Counted from the stretch's first letter, positions 1 through 5,211 are shown. The stretch: 5,223 bases of DNA from an uncultured Oscillibacter sp. (GCA_946530565.1 CAMNAE010000134.1:1-5223); one strand, 5' to 3'. Numbers and translations are program-made. Notes: a model not told the origin generated them from the sequence alone.

Positions 1-175
1 GGGCCTCATGTTTGGCGGTCAGGGCCTCCAGCGTGTTGGCCTGGCCGTCGAAGGCCTCGCCGACCGCTTTCACCTCACTTTTCAGCGCGGACGCGGCCTG
101 CTTGGCACTGGTCAGCGCGCTCTTGAACTCTTTTTCGCCGTCGAGCGCGAGGACCAGACCGATCTTACTTGGCAT
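1..175 (-). CDS. Phage tail tape measure protein, N-terminal fragment
   Basis: The first 58 residues are in the window; the gene runs off the left edge. It begins MPSKIGLVLALDGEKEF and continues with an Ala/Lys/Glu-rich helical stretch (ALTSAKQAASALKSEVKAVG) and then AFDGQANTLEALTAKHEA. Tape measure proteins of Firmicutes siphophages characteristically start with a short strand (IGLxLxLDGEKEF) followed by long coiled-coil helices. These proteins set tail length and are threaded inside the tail tube. The ATG at 175-173 is chosen because CGGAGG (190-185) sits nine bases upstream. Position supports the call, since the gene directly follows the tube and chaperone genes, the standard order in long-tailed phages. 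It is separated from the chaperone gene by a terminator hairpin, which is unusual for such tightly packed genes. The family is assigned from the N-terminus and context only; most of the protein is not visible. Confidence 0.85.
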   Translation of the reverse strand, partial: MPSKIGLVLALDGEKEFKSALTSAKQAASALKSEVKAVGEAFDGQANTLEALTAKHEA

Positions 176-207
176 GCCTATCAACCTCCGTTAATGTCTG
201 TATGCGG

Positions 208-232
208 AAAAAGGGCGCCCCGGAGGGCGCCC
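208..232 (-). terminator. Rho-independent terminator between chaperone and tape measure genes
   Basis: On the minus strand an 8-bp perfect GC stem, GGGCGCCC (232-225) and GGGCGCCC (220-213), closes a TCCG loop and is followed directly by TTTTT (212-208). This is a classic intrinsic terminator shape for minus-strand transcription. There is no matching T-run for the plus strand. It starts 13 bases after the chaperone stop codon and ends before the tape measure ribosome binding site. It therefore sits inside the late operon and would reduce transcription into the tape measure gene unless read through or antiterminated. Confidence 0.78.
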
Positions 233-245
233 TGTGCAGTCAATA

Positions 246-806
246 TTAACCCGCGAACATCTCGACGCTGTCGATGTCCGTCTCTTTTTTCTTGCCGTTG
301 GCAATGAGGTGCTCGTCGATGAGCAGGTAGATTTTCCTCAGAGTCATCTCCCAGACATCCGCCTCACTCAGGCGCAGGACGCTCGTGCAGGTGTACAGGA
401 GCCTCGCCACGTTGACCGCGGAGCTGCTCTCTTTCGCGGCGTCCTCATCGTCTTCATCATCGTCGTCGTCCTCGTCGTCCGCCTCAGGCGCGTCCTCAGT
501 AAAGAGGGCCGCGACCTGCAGGGCCGTCCCGGTGAGCGTCTCCGGCTTGAGCTGCCGGATCACCCCCAGCGCCGTGGCCCCGGGCTCCCCGTTTGTGCGG
601 AGCAGCGCGGCCAGGACGCCGGCGAGGATCTCAAGGCCCTTTTCCGTCACCTTGCCCTCAGCGACCGCAAAGATCGCGCGGATCGCGTCGAAGATTGGCA
701 GGTTGAGGGACGACTGTACCTCATCGACCGCGGCCAGGGAAAAGAGCAGCTCGTGCTGCTCCCCTCCCAGCAGCAGCGCCCTGCGCTGCGGCCGCAGATC
801 ACTCAT
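246..806 (-). CDS. Probable tail assembly chaperone (gpG/gpT-like, single ORF)
   Basis: This 186-residue protein lies between the tail tube and tape measure genes, where siphophages encode tail assembly chaperones that coat the tape measure protein and recruit tube subunits. Residues 1-100 are a mostly helical N-terminal domain (ALLLGGEQHELLFSLAAVDE, then SLNLPIFDAIRAI). Residues 104-122 are a run of Asp/Glu (about 441-497). Residues 130-171 form a helical C-terminal part ending ADVWEMTLRKIYLLIDEHL, which resembles the T-like extension of such chaperones. In lambda, G and GT are made by a -1 frameshift; here both parts appear joined in one frame. The start ATG (806-804) is two bases after the tube gene stop and has no visible Shine-Dalgarno sequence, so translation is probably coupled to the tube gene. 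The family call rests on position and general architecture and is less certain than for the capsid genes. Confidence 0.7.
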   Translation of the reverse strand: MSDLRPQRRALLLGGEQHELLFSLAAVDEVQSSLNLPIFDAIRAIFAVAEGKVTEKGLEILAGVLAALLRTNGEPGATALGVIRQLKPETLTGTALQVAALFTEDAPEADDEDDDDDEDDEDAAKESSSAVNVARLLYTCTSVLRLSEADVWEMTLRKIYLLIDEHLIANGKKKETDIDSVEMFAG

Positions 807-808
807 GA

Positions 809-1384
809 TCAGGAGATGCTGGCCTTAGTGTCGAGCCAAGCCTTGGCGGCTGCCTCGGTCGTAAAGATGGCCTCCTCTTTGACCACGCCGCTGTCGTCCG
901 GGTACGCGGTGCCCTCGATGGTCCTGGTCTGGAAAGTCACGGTATCAGCCTTGGTCGCGCCGTTGGTGGTCGGCTCGGCAAACTGCACCTTGTGCAGCCA
1001 GATCGCGTCGAAGGACAGGATGCCGTTCTTCTTGCGCCTGCGGTAGAAGCCGAGGCCGCCGAACGGTGCGATGTCATCGATAGAAACGGAAACGCTCTCA
1101 GGCGTCCCTGCGGTGGGCGGGTTTGCAGTGGAGTCTCCTTCCACCGCATCGACATGGGTGTGGCCGAGCAGGTCGGCGTAGACCTTGAGGGAGATGTCGT
1201 CCGCCTCGAGGGACAGGCCCTCGTTGGTGATAGATTTGTCAGTTTCGGCGATGCCGTCATCCGCGTACAGCGTGACGTCCGCGTTGGACGGCGTGCCGGT
1301 GTAATTGATGGCCTTGCCGATCACAAAGCCGGCTTCAGCACCATCCGGAAGAAAAACAGGGTACTTAAGACCAATATGAGCCAT
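809..1384 (-). CDS. Major tail tube protein, phi13 family
   Basis: This 191-residue protein is the subunit that polymerises into the tail tube through which DNA is delivered. The N-terminus has the phi13-type pattern: GLKYPVFLPDG (5-15), FVIGKAINYTGTPSNADVTLYADDGIAE (20-47), then EGLSLEADDIS (55-65). A middle segment FGGLGFYRRRKKNG (108-121) and ILSFDAIWLHKVQFAEP (122-138) match the conserved part where the chain forms the tube beta barrel. The C-terminus FTTEAAAKAWLDTKA is also typical. The length matches the family (about 190-200 residues). The start is the ATG at 1384-1382, with AGGAGG six bases upstream. The gene is preceded by a structured leader almost identical to the one before the capsid gene. 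Its stop is only two bases before the chaperone start. Confidence in the family is high. Confidence 0.92.
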   Translation of the reverse strand: MAHIGLKYPVFLPDGAEAGFVIGKAINYTGTPSNADVTLYADDGIAETDKSITNEGLSLEADDISLKVYADLLGHTHVDAVEGDSTANPPTAGTPESVSVSIDDIAPFGGLGFYRRRKKNGILSFDAIWLHKVQFAEPTTNGATKADTVTFQTRTIEGTAYPDDSGVVKEEAIFTTEAAAKAWLDTKASIS

Positions 1385-1389
1385 AGTTA

Positions 1390-1441
1390 ACCTCCTGTAG
1401 CTTTTGCAGGTCAGCGGCGCCCCTCATGCGGGGCGTCGGTG
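1390..1441 (-). promoter_or_regulatory. Structured mRNA leader of tail tube gene (copy 2 of a duplicated element)
   Basis: This 52-base element matches 4320-4371 at 49 positions. On the minus-strand RNA it forms a perfect 6-bp stem, CGCCCC (1435-1430) and GGGGCG (1423-1418), around the loop GCATGA. Two more pairs (1438/1415 and 1437/1416) lie below a single A-C mismatch. Downstream, CCTG (1410-1407) can pair with CAGG (1397-1394), which would partly cover the AGGAGG ribosome binding site at 1396-1391. The hairpin is not followed by a T-run, so it is not a terminator. No -10 or -35 boxes are visible. A role in translation, mRNA stability or processing is inferred. Confidence 0.75.
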
Positions 1442-1450
1442 TGTCAGTGG

Positions 1451-1813
1451 TTACTCGTCATCATCTGCGAGATCGTAGTCATTTTCGATCTCAAATGTGA
1501 AAACAACATGCCGGATCTGGCCATCCTGCACGGACGCGTCCGTGATCTCGGGATAGGTCGCACCGGCGTCGAGCAGCGCCCGGCGCACCCGGCGCTGCAT
1601 GTCGAGGTAGTCCTCGTCGAGCGGGCAAAAATAATGCAGCTGGTACTCCCCGACCAGCTCGACCGGGCCGTCATCGCCTGAGACGACGGGGCGGTCGATA
1701 ACCGGATTAAAGGTAAAGTACCTCTCCCCGGCTTCCGCGTAGAAATCCGGAAGCACCGGCAGCCCCGTGAACGACAGCGCCTCGATGAGGATCTCATTGA
1801 TCGTCTTTGCCAT
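1451..1813 (-). CDS. Probable tail terminator / tail completion protein
   Basis: This 120-residue protein sits between the gp10-like gene and the tail tube gene, the usual place for the tail terminator that caps the tube and binds the head connector. Visible pieces are MAKTINEILIEALS, GLPVLPDFYAEAGERYFTFNP (18-38), GEYQLHYFCPLDEDYLDMQRRVRRALLDAG (55-84) and a strand RHVVFTFEIENDYD (101-114) before an acidic end. This helix, strands, helix, strand order suits small tail terminators. Two adjacent ATGs exist. The second (1813-1811) is preferred because AGGAGG (1825-1820) is six bases upstream, against only three for the first (1816-1814). It overlaps the preceding TGA as TGATG, so translation is probably coupled. 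No diagnostic active-site motif exists for this family. The role is inferred from position and fold pattern. Confidence 0.7.
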   Translation of the reverse strand: MAKTINEILIEALSFTGLPVLPDFYAEAGERYFTFNPVIDRPVVSGDDGPVELVGEYQLHYFCPLDEDYLDMQRRVRRALLDAGATYPEITDASVQDGQIRHVVFTFEIENDYDLADDDE

Positions 1814-2247
1814 CATTCACCTCCTGCGCTTTTCACAAAATCGTCGAAGACCTCCTCCATGATCCGCTCGCACTCCGCCTGGACGGCGGCAGCGGCTGCG
1901 GATCGGAAGGGGCTCGGCGCCTGGTGTACCCCGTGCGGGGTGCGCACGCCGTACTCCAGCCAGCGTGCCCGCTCGGAATAGGCGTGTCCGTCACGGCCGC
2001 CCACAGGGCGGACCGCTGAGAAGACGCCAAATTCATTCTGTTTGGCCGGTGTAGCTTTGAAAGATCCGGCCAGCCCGCCGGTGGCGTAGCCGCGGCTTGC
2101 CGCTGCCGCCACGTGCGAGCGCACGGATGCCTCGAGGATCGGCGCTGCGGCGTCGACAGCTTTCTTGGCTGCCTCCACGTTGCCCTCGACCAGGATGTCA
2201 AACATATGATCGAGCTCGGTGAACCCGACCTCTCTCGCTCTCGCCAT
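1813..2247 (-). CDS. HK97 gp10-family neck/tail completion protein
   Basis: This 144-residue protein shows the features of the HK97 gp10 family, small proteins at the head-tail joint. An N-terminal amphipathic helix (ELDHMFDILVEGNVEAAKKAV, 11-31) leads into APILEASVRSHV (35-46). The core holds TGGLAGSFKATPAK (56-69), then ARWLEYGVRTPHGVHQAPSPF (94-114), which matches the usual LEYG...APxPF signature, and a C-terminal helix AECERIMEEVFDDFVKSA. The ATG at 2247-2245 is chosen over the adjacent GTG at 2250 because GAGGG lies seven bases upstream of it. It overlaps the upstream TGA as TGATG, and its own stop overlaps the next gene the same way. Family assignment is secure; the exact role in the neck is known only by analogy. 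Confidence 0.88.
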   Translation of the reverse strand: MARAREVGFTELDHMFDILVEGNVEAAKKAVDAAAPILEASVRSHVAAAASRGYATGGLAGSFKATPAKQNEFGVFSAVRPVGGRDGHAYSERARWLEYGVRTPHGVHQAPSPFRSAAAAAVQAECERIMEEVFDDFVKSAGGE

Positions 2248-2588
2248 CACTCAGCCCTCTTTGATGTCTTGGTCCAGATCTCCATGTACTCGTGCGTGTC
2301 CCCGTAGGGGTTGACATAGACTATCCCATAGTCATCGTTGTTGTATCGCACGAACATGTCGGTGCTGATCTCCGCCGGTGAGTACCTCACCAGGAAGCGC
2401 TGGCGCGCCTCAGCAAACTCGCTGTTGGCCCTGACCAGCTCCTGCCCGCTCGTCCAGGAGACGCGCGCCCAGCAGCTGCGGACGACGGTCACCTGTTTCT
2501 CGGTGGCAAATCCCCGGGCATCCCGCCCGGCAGGCTTGATCCTGACGATCTGGATCCTGTGCCGGAGCTCGCCCGCATTAACGTACAT
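2247..2588 (-). CDS. Head closure protein (SPP1 gp16-like head-tail joining family)
   Basis: This 113-residue protein fits the phage head-tail joining family, which forms the ring closing the DNA-filled head before the tail docks. It opens with the hallmark GELRHRIQIVR (7-17), has CWARVSWTSGQEL (39-51) at the conserved W-A-x-V position, a strand QRFLVRYSPAEISTDMFVRYNNDDYGIVYVNPYG (63-96), and ends with HEYMEIWTKTSK. Length is typical (100-115). The ATG at 2588-2586 has GGAGG seven bases upstream. The gene follows the gp6-like connector after a 13-base gap and overlaps the gp10-like gene by one base. Context and motifs agree. Confidence 0.88.
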   Translation of the reverse strand: MYVNAGELRHRIQIVRIKPAGRDARGFATEKQVTVVRSCWARVSWTSGQELVRANSEFAEARQRFLVRYSPAEISTDMFVRYNNDDYGIVYVNPYGDTHEYMEIWTKTSKRAE

Positions 2589-2601
2589 CCCGCCACCTCC
2601 T

Positions 2602-2895
2602 CTACAGGAGGTTGACGGAGTGCATGTTGAGCGCGCTCCAGATCATGCGGTTTACATTTTTTTCCTGCGTGCCGGTCACGTAGAGGCCGCGGTTGTCATG
2701 CATATCCTGCACGATCACCATGACGACGGCCCAGAGGTCCTCCCTGGCGTCGACCCACGCCTCATCGCGTCCGGTGTAATCGCAGATATAACGTCTCGCG
2801 GCGGCGATCATCGCCTGCAGCTCGGTCTCGCTATATTCGCCATCGCTCAGCCGCAGATAATCCGCGACATCAGCGACGGTGATCTCTCCGACCAT
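2602..2895 (-). CDS. gp6-like head-tail connector (phage DNA packaging protein family)
   Basis: This 97-residue, mainly helical protein matches the HK97 gp6-like connector that forms a ring under the portal. Visible motifs are VADVADYLRLSDGEYSETELQAMIAAARRYICDYTGRDE (about 8-46), where the YLR...A-A-x-x-YI...TGR pattern is typical, followed by LWAVVMVIVQDMHDNRG (54-70) and the end ALNMHSVNLL. The ATG at 2895-2893 is preferred to the adjacent GTG (2898). It overlaps the upstream TGA as TGATG, and only a weak GGTGAG lies upstream, so coupling to the preceding small gene is likely. Length and place in the gene order fit the family. Confidence 0.86.
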   Translation of the reverse strand: MVGEITVADVADYLRLSDGEYSETELQAMIAAARRYICDYTGRDEAWVDAREDLWAVVMVIVQDMHDNRGLYVTGTQEKNVNRMIWSALNMHSVNLL

Positions 2896-3125
2896 CACTT
2901 GGCGCTCACCGCCTTTTTACGGCTCCCCCGCTTTGGCGCTTCCGCCTTGGGCGCTTCCGCCTCGGCGGCGGGTGCGGCGGGCTTTTCCGTCTTTGCCGGT
3001 TCGACCGGTACGACATAGCCCGCCCGCAGGAGATCCGCCAGATAGTCCTTATCGGTTATCTCGCGGATCTCACCGATTGCCATGCACAGGGGCCCGCAGA
3101 AAGATTTGGTTGCTTTTACCTTCAT
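2895..3125 (-). CDS. Small protein between capsid and connector, function unknown
   Basis: This is a 76-residue protein. Residues 1-42 look folded: MKVKATKSFCGPLCMAIGEIREITDKDYLADLLRAGYVVPVE, with a short strand, a Gly-Glu turn and a D-x-x-x-A-x-x-L-x-x-A-G-Y helix-turn seen in small proteins often encoded just after phage capsid genes. Two cysteines are spaced as CGPLC (10-14). Residues 43-76 are a low-complexity tail of Ala, Pro, Glu and Lys, ending strongly basic (KRGSRKKAVSAK). The start is firm: AGGAGG lies five bases before the ATG at 3125-3123, and the gene begins 17 bases after the capsid stop. The gene is almost certainly real. A head-associated or accessory role is guessed from position only; the basic tail could contact DNA or the negatively charged capsid interior, but nothing shows this. 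Confidence 0.8.
   Translation of the reverse strand: MKVKATKSFCGPLCMAIGEIREITDKDYLADLLRAGYVVPVEPAKTEKPAAPAAEAEAPKAEAPKRGSRKKAVSAK
2935..2964 (-). repeat. 15-bp tandem repeat, two copies, in small-protein tail
   Basis: Two head-to-tail 15-base units (2935-2949 and 2950-2964) differ at one position (T at 2948, C at 2963). On the minus strand they encode the repeated pentapeptide in AEAPKAEAPK of the tail of the small protein at 2895-3125. The repeat is in frame, so copy-number change would lengthen or shorten the tail without breaking the gene. Confidence 0.75.
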
Positions 3126-3142
3126 GCGGTCCTCCTTTCAGA

Positions 3143-4312
3143 TTATGCCTGCGGGTCAGCGGCGGCTGCCTTAAGCAGCGCGACCTTCTGCTCGTTCTCG
3201 ATTTTCGCGTCGACATCGATCCAGCCGACGACACCGACCACGTGCTGCGTAGCAAAACGCTCGCGGAGCACCTCGATCTCCAGGTCCTCGGCCAGCTTAA
3301 CGGCCAGTCCGGACGGATCCAGATAAGCGACCGCCGCGTTGCCGGCAGTACCCATGACCGGGGAGGCGTCGGAGCAGTAGACCGGCGCACCGAGGAGCGT
3401 GTAGCCCCAGCGTGCGGTCATGTCCCTGTTGAGCAGGTAATTGTCATCTTTGTCTTTCAGCTTCCTGATCGCAGTCCGGGTGGCTTTGTTCATCACCCAG
3501 ATGCACTGAGACTGATAAGCGTCCGGGATCGCCTCCTGCAGGTTGATCAGGTCGTCGCCAGTGAGGAAGGTCTTGGCGCCGGCAGTCACGGTCTGCGTCG
3601 CGTCCGCGATACCGCGGATCTTGTTGGTCGTGCCGTTGATGATCTCTTTGTCGAGCCATTTGGCGATAGCCTCGGCCATGCGGTCGATCACGTAGTTGAC
3701 AAGGTCAAAGCTGCTGTTGTTGATCAGGCTGCGGCTGATCTTGGTCAGCGCGCCACCAAGGAAGCTCTGCAGCGTGACGCTCTGGAAAGCGCCGGAGGTG
3801 CTGAGCAGATCTTCGAACTCGCTCGCGTAGTCCACGGTGATCGTGGAGCCGGTTCCTTCGACATATTTCGGAATCGTGAGCGTGCCGCCCACGTTGTAGC
3901 GGGTCGCCATGCCATACAGCGGGGAGATGTCCGCGACCTTGGTGATGATCTTGTTGGCGATGCTCGCCGGGATCACAGCGCCGTTGGCGCCCTTGGTCAT
4001 GTTGACGTCGGTCGGATCGGTCCTCTGCTCGACCAGGTCGCGCAGATAAGCGTCAAACGCGCGGACCTCGGCAGCTTCCTGCTCCTCGGCAGTCCTCTGC
4101 TCGGCCGGTGCCGGCTCTTCGTTCAGCTCCAGATCTCTGGCTCTCTTCTCAGCCGCGATCGTTTTGTCGAGGTCTTTGATCTGCTTTTCAAGATCCTCGA
4201 ATTTAGTGTTTTCCTCGTCGGTCATCGCCCGCTCTTCGGTCTTGACCAGGGCGAGGATAGCGTCGAGCTCGGCCTTAAGACCGGCCCTCTGTTCCATGAG
4301 CTTTTTAAGCAT
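3143..4312 (-). CDS. Major capsid protein, HK97 fold
   Basis: This 389-residue protein is the main head shell subunit. Residues 1-60 form a charged coiled coil (LMEQRAGLKAELDAILALV... KQIKDLDKTIAAEKRARDLE), the delta or scaffolding domain. A Glu/Pro/Ala linker follows at 62-82. The mature fold begins around GANGAVIPASIANKI (108-122), the usual start of the HK97-type shell domain. It continues through LYGMATRYNVGGTLTIPKY, FQSVTLQSFLGGALTKISRSLIN, AIAKWLDKEIING and LGAPVYCSD to the C-terminal VGWIDVDAKIENEQKVALLKA. The protease upstream would be expected to remove the delta domain. The ATG at 4312-4310 is chosen because AGGAGG (4326-4321) is eight bases upstream. An upstream in-frame ATG (4357-4355) would add 15 residues, but it lies in the leader hairpin loop with no ribosome binding site. 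The cleavage site was not located. Confidence 0.95.
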   Translation of the reverse strand: MLKKLMEQRAGLKAELDAILALVKTEERAMTDEENTKFEDLEKQIKDLDKTIAAEKRARDLELNEEPAPAEQRTAEEQEAAEVRAFDAYLRDLVEQRTDPTDVNMTKGANGAVIPASIANKIITKVADISPLYGMATRYNVGGTLTIPKYVEGTGSTITVDYASEFEDLLSTSGAFQSVTLQSFLGGALTKISRSLINNSSFDLVNYVIDRMAEAIAKWLDKEIINGTTNKIRGIADATQTVTAGAKTFLTGDDLINLQEAIPDAYQSQCIWVMNKATRTAIRKLKDKDDNYLLNRDMTARWGYTLLGAPVYCSDASPVMGTAGNAAVAYLDPSGLAVKLAEDLEIEVLRERFATQHVVGVVGWIDVDAKIENEQKVALLKAAAADPQA

Positions 4313-4319
4313 TTGTTGT

Positions 4320-4371
4320 ACCTCCTGTAGATTTTGCAGGTCAGCGGCGCCTCTCATGCGAGGCGTCGGTG
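4320..4371 (-). promoter_or_regulatory. Structured mRNA leader of capsid gene (copy 1 of a duplicated element)
   Basis: This 52-base element is 49/52 identical to 1390-1441. Its hairpin is CGCCTC (4365-4360), loop GCATGA, GAGGCG (4353-4348), with two further pairs below an A-C mismatch (4368/4345 and 4367/4346). Relative to the other copy, the base pair 4361/4352 has changed from C-G to T-A on both strands of the stem, keeping it paired. The third difference (4331) is in the stretch between CCTG (4340-4337) and CAGG (4327-4324), which could fold over the AGGAGG site. It lies between the protease stop and the capsid start. No promoter boxes or terminator T-run were seen. Confidence 0.75.
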
Positions 4372-4388
4372 GTTAATAGTTTTGCGTT

Positions 4389-5081
4389 TTACAGCTCGAG
4401 GGCGCGCACGCGCGCCTCGTAGGTGCGGAGACGCTCCGCAGCGTCGTCGTCATCCGGATCGTCGTCCGGGTCTTCCGGATCCGCGGTATCCTCAGGATCA
4501 CCGTCCAGTTCCTCCGGATCCTCGGGATCCGCCGGAGGCGGCGTCTGGTCAACAAACTCGGCCTCAAGGTCCGTGGCACGGATCTCCACCGTCGCGTCGT
4601 CATCCTGCTCCGTGTCTGCCCTCACCTCGATGGAGGTGGACGAGTACGCCGGAATCTTGTTCATGACCAACGAGATCTCACTGATGTCGAAATCCCTGAC
4701 ATGCCTGATCGGCAGCCCGTCTGCCCTGGTCTCGACATCATCGGCCACATGGCGCATATCGAAAGACCAGCCGCGCAGCTTCCCGGTCCTTGCGCCCTCG
4801 ATGACCTCCGGATCCGTGACCACGGACTCGGCGTACAGGCCGACCGCGTCCTCGCGTGCCTTGAGGCTGCCGTCGCCGGTCGACGCAAGTGCCCTGCGCT
4901 CGTCATGGTCCAGGAGCATCCGGAGCGATCCGGCGCGCTCGAGCGCACGCGCGAAAGCGCCCTGCTCGATGACCTCGATCACTCTGCCCCTCGGCGTCAG
5001 CACCGGTCTGGACTGCCGTCCCGGCACATTAACGTAGCCGCTGATGTGGAGCGATCCATCCGCTCTAAGTTCAGCTTTCAC
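4389..5081 (-). CDS. HK97-family prohead maturation protease
   Basis: This 230-residue serine protease would cleave the capsid delta domain and itself inside the prohead. The fold opens with LHISGYVNVPGRQSRPVLTP (11-30) and EVIEQGAFARAL (36-47). The expected catalytic residues are visible: His59 in LLDHDERR, Ser106 in RGWSFDM, and Glu135 in DISEISLVMNKIPAY, matching the His-Ser-Glu triad of the S78/U35 family. Residues 156-213 form a long acidic, Pro-rich tail (DPEDPEELDG..., DPDDDPDDDD), followed by a short helix ending in RVRALEL. The start is taken as GTG at 5081-5079, eight bases after GGAGG (5094-5090). The upstream GTG (5090) directly abuts that site and is unlikely. The gene begins within the end of the small upstream ORF (11-base overlap) and precedes the capsid gene, the standard order. 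The acidic tail is longer than in HK97 itself. Confidence 0.93.
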   Translation of the reverse strand: MKAELRADGSLHISGYVNVPGRQSRPVLTPRGRVIEVIEQGAFARALERAGSLRMLLDHDERRALASTGDGSLKAREDAVGLYAESVVTDPEVIEGARTGKLRGWSFDMRHVADDVETRADGLPIRHVRDFDISEISLVMNKIPAYSSTSIEVRADTEQDDDATVEIRATDLEAEFVDQTPPPADPEDPEELDGDPEDTADPEDPDDDPDDDDAAERLRTYEARVRALEL

Positions 5082-5211
5082 CTTCTTCACCTCCCTTCCG
5101 CCAGTTTTCAAACCATTTGCGGGCCAGCTCGGCGTGGAGGGCTTTTGCCTCTTCGGTCCGGGTCTGATCCGCATCTATCCTTGCGAGGCATTCCTCGAGC
5201 GTCGTGTCCAT
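5071..5211 (-). CDS. Small ORF upstream of protease, or C-terminus of a gene cut by the window edge
   Basis: This frame gives 46 residues, MDTTLEECLARIDADQTRTE... through HAELARKWFENWRKGGEEGES, predicted to be a short charged helical protein. A GAGGT (5223-5219) lies seven bases upstream of the ATG at 5211-5209, supporting an independent start. The frame is also open to the window edge, however, so it could instead be the end of a longer protein such as the portal. Its stop (5073-5071) overlaps the protease start by 11 bases, and the protease ribosome binding site lies inside it. The gene is not recognised and no function is assigned. In HK97-like modules the portal gene usually precedes the protease, and small genes between them occur. 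Confidence 0.6.
   Translation of the reverse strand: MDTTLEECLARIDADQTRTEEAKALHAELARKWFENWRKGGEEGES

Noticed and set aside
284..291. A-run AAAAAAG near the chaperone end as a programmed frameshift site
   Set aside because: The zero frame reads AAA AAA G, not the X XXY YYZ phasing needed for -1 slippage. The shifted frames give only short tails without a recognisable T-like domain.
234..1046. 270-codon open frame on the plus strand
   Set aside because: It is antisense to the chaperone and tail tube genes, has no recognisable domain and no ribosome binding site suited to it.
1418..1435. Leader hairpins as transcription terminators
   Set aside because: Neither copy (1418-1435 or 4348-4365) is followed by a T-run on the minus strand; the downstream bases are CGCTGACC.
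2879..4330. 483-codon open frame on the plus strand
   Set aside because: It lies antisense to the capsid, small protein and connector genes, all with strong family signatures. Its composition (Arg, Asp, Val, Leu rich without domains) is the shadow of GC-rich minus-strand codons.
4371..4391. AT-rich patch after the protease stop as a promoter for the capsid gene
   Set aside because: ACTATTAACC is only loosely like a -10 box, there is no good -35 box at the right spacing, and the matching leader before the tube gene has no such patch.
4423..5037. 204-codon Ser-rich plus-strand frame (and a similar Ser run at 385-828)
   Set aside because: The serine runs are the complement of the Asp/Glu codons in the protease tail and chaperone linker, not a real protein.
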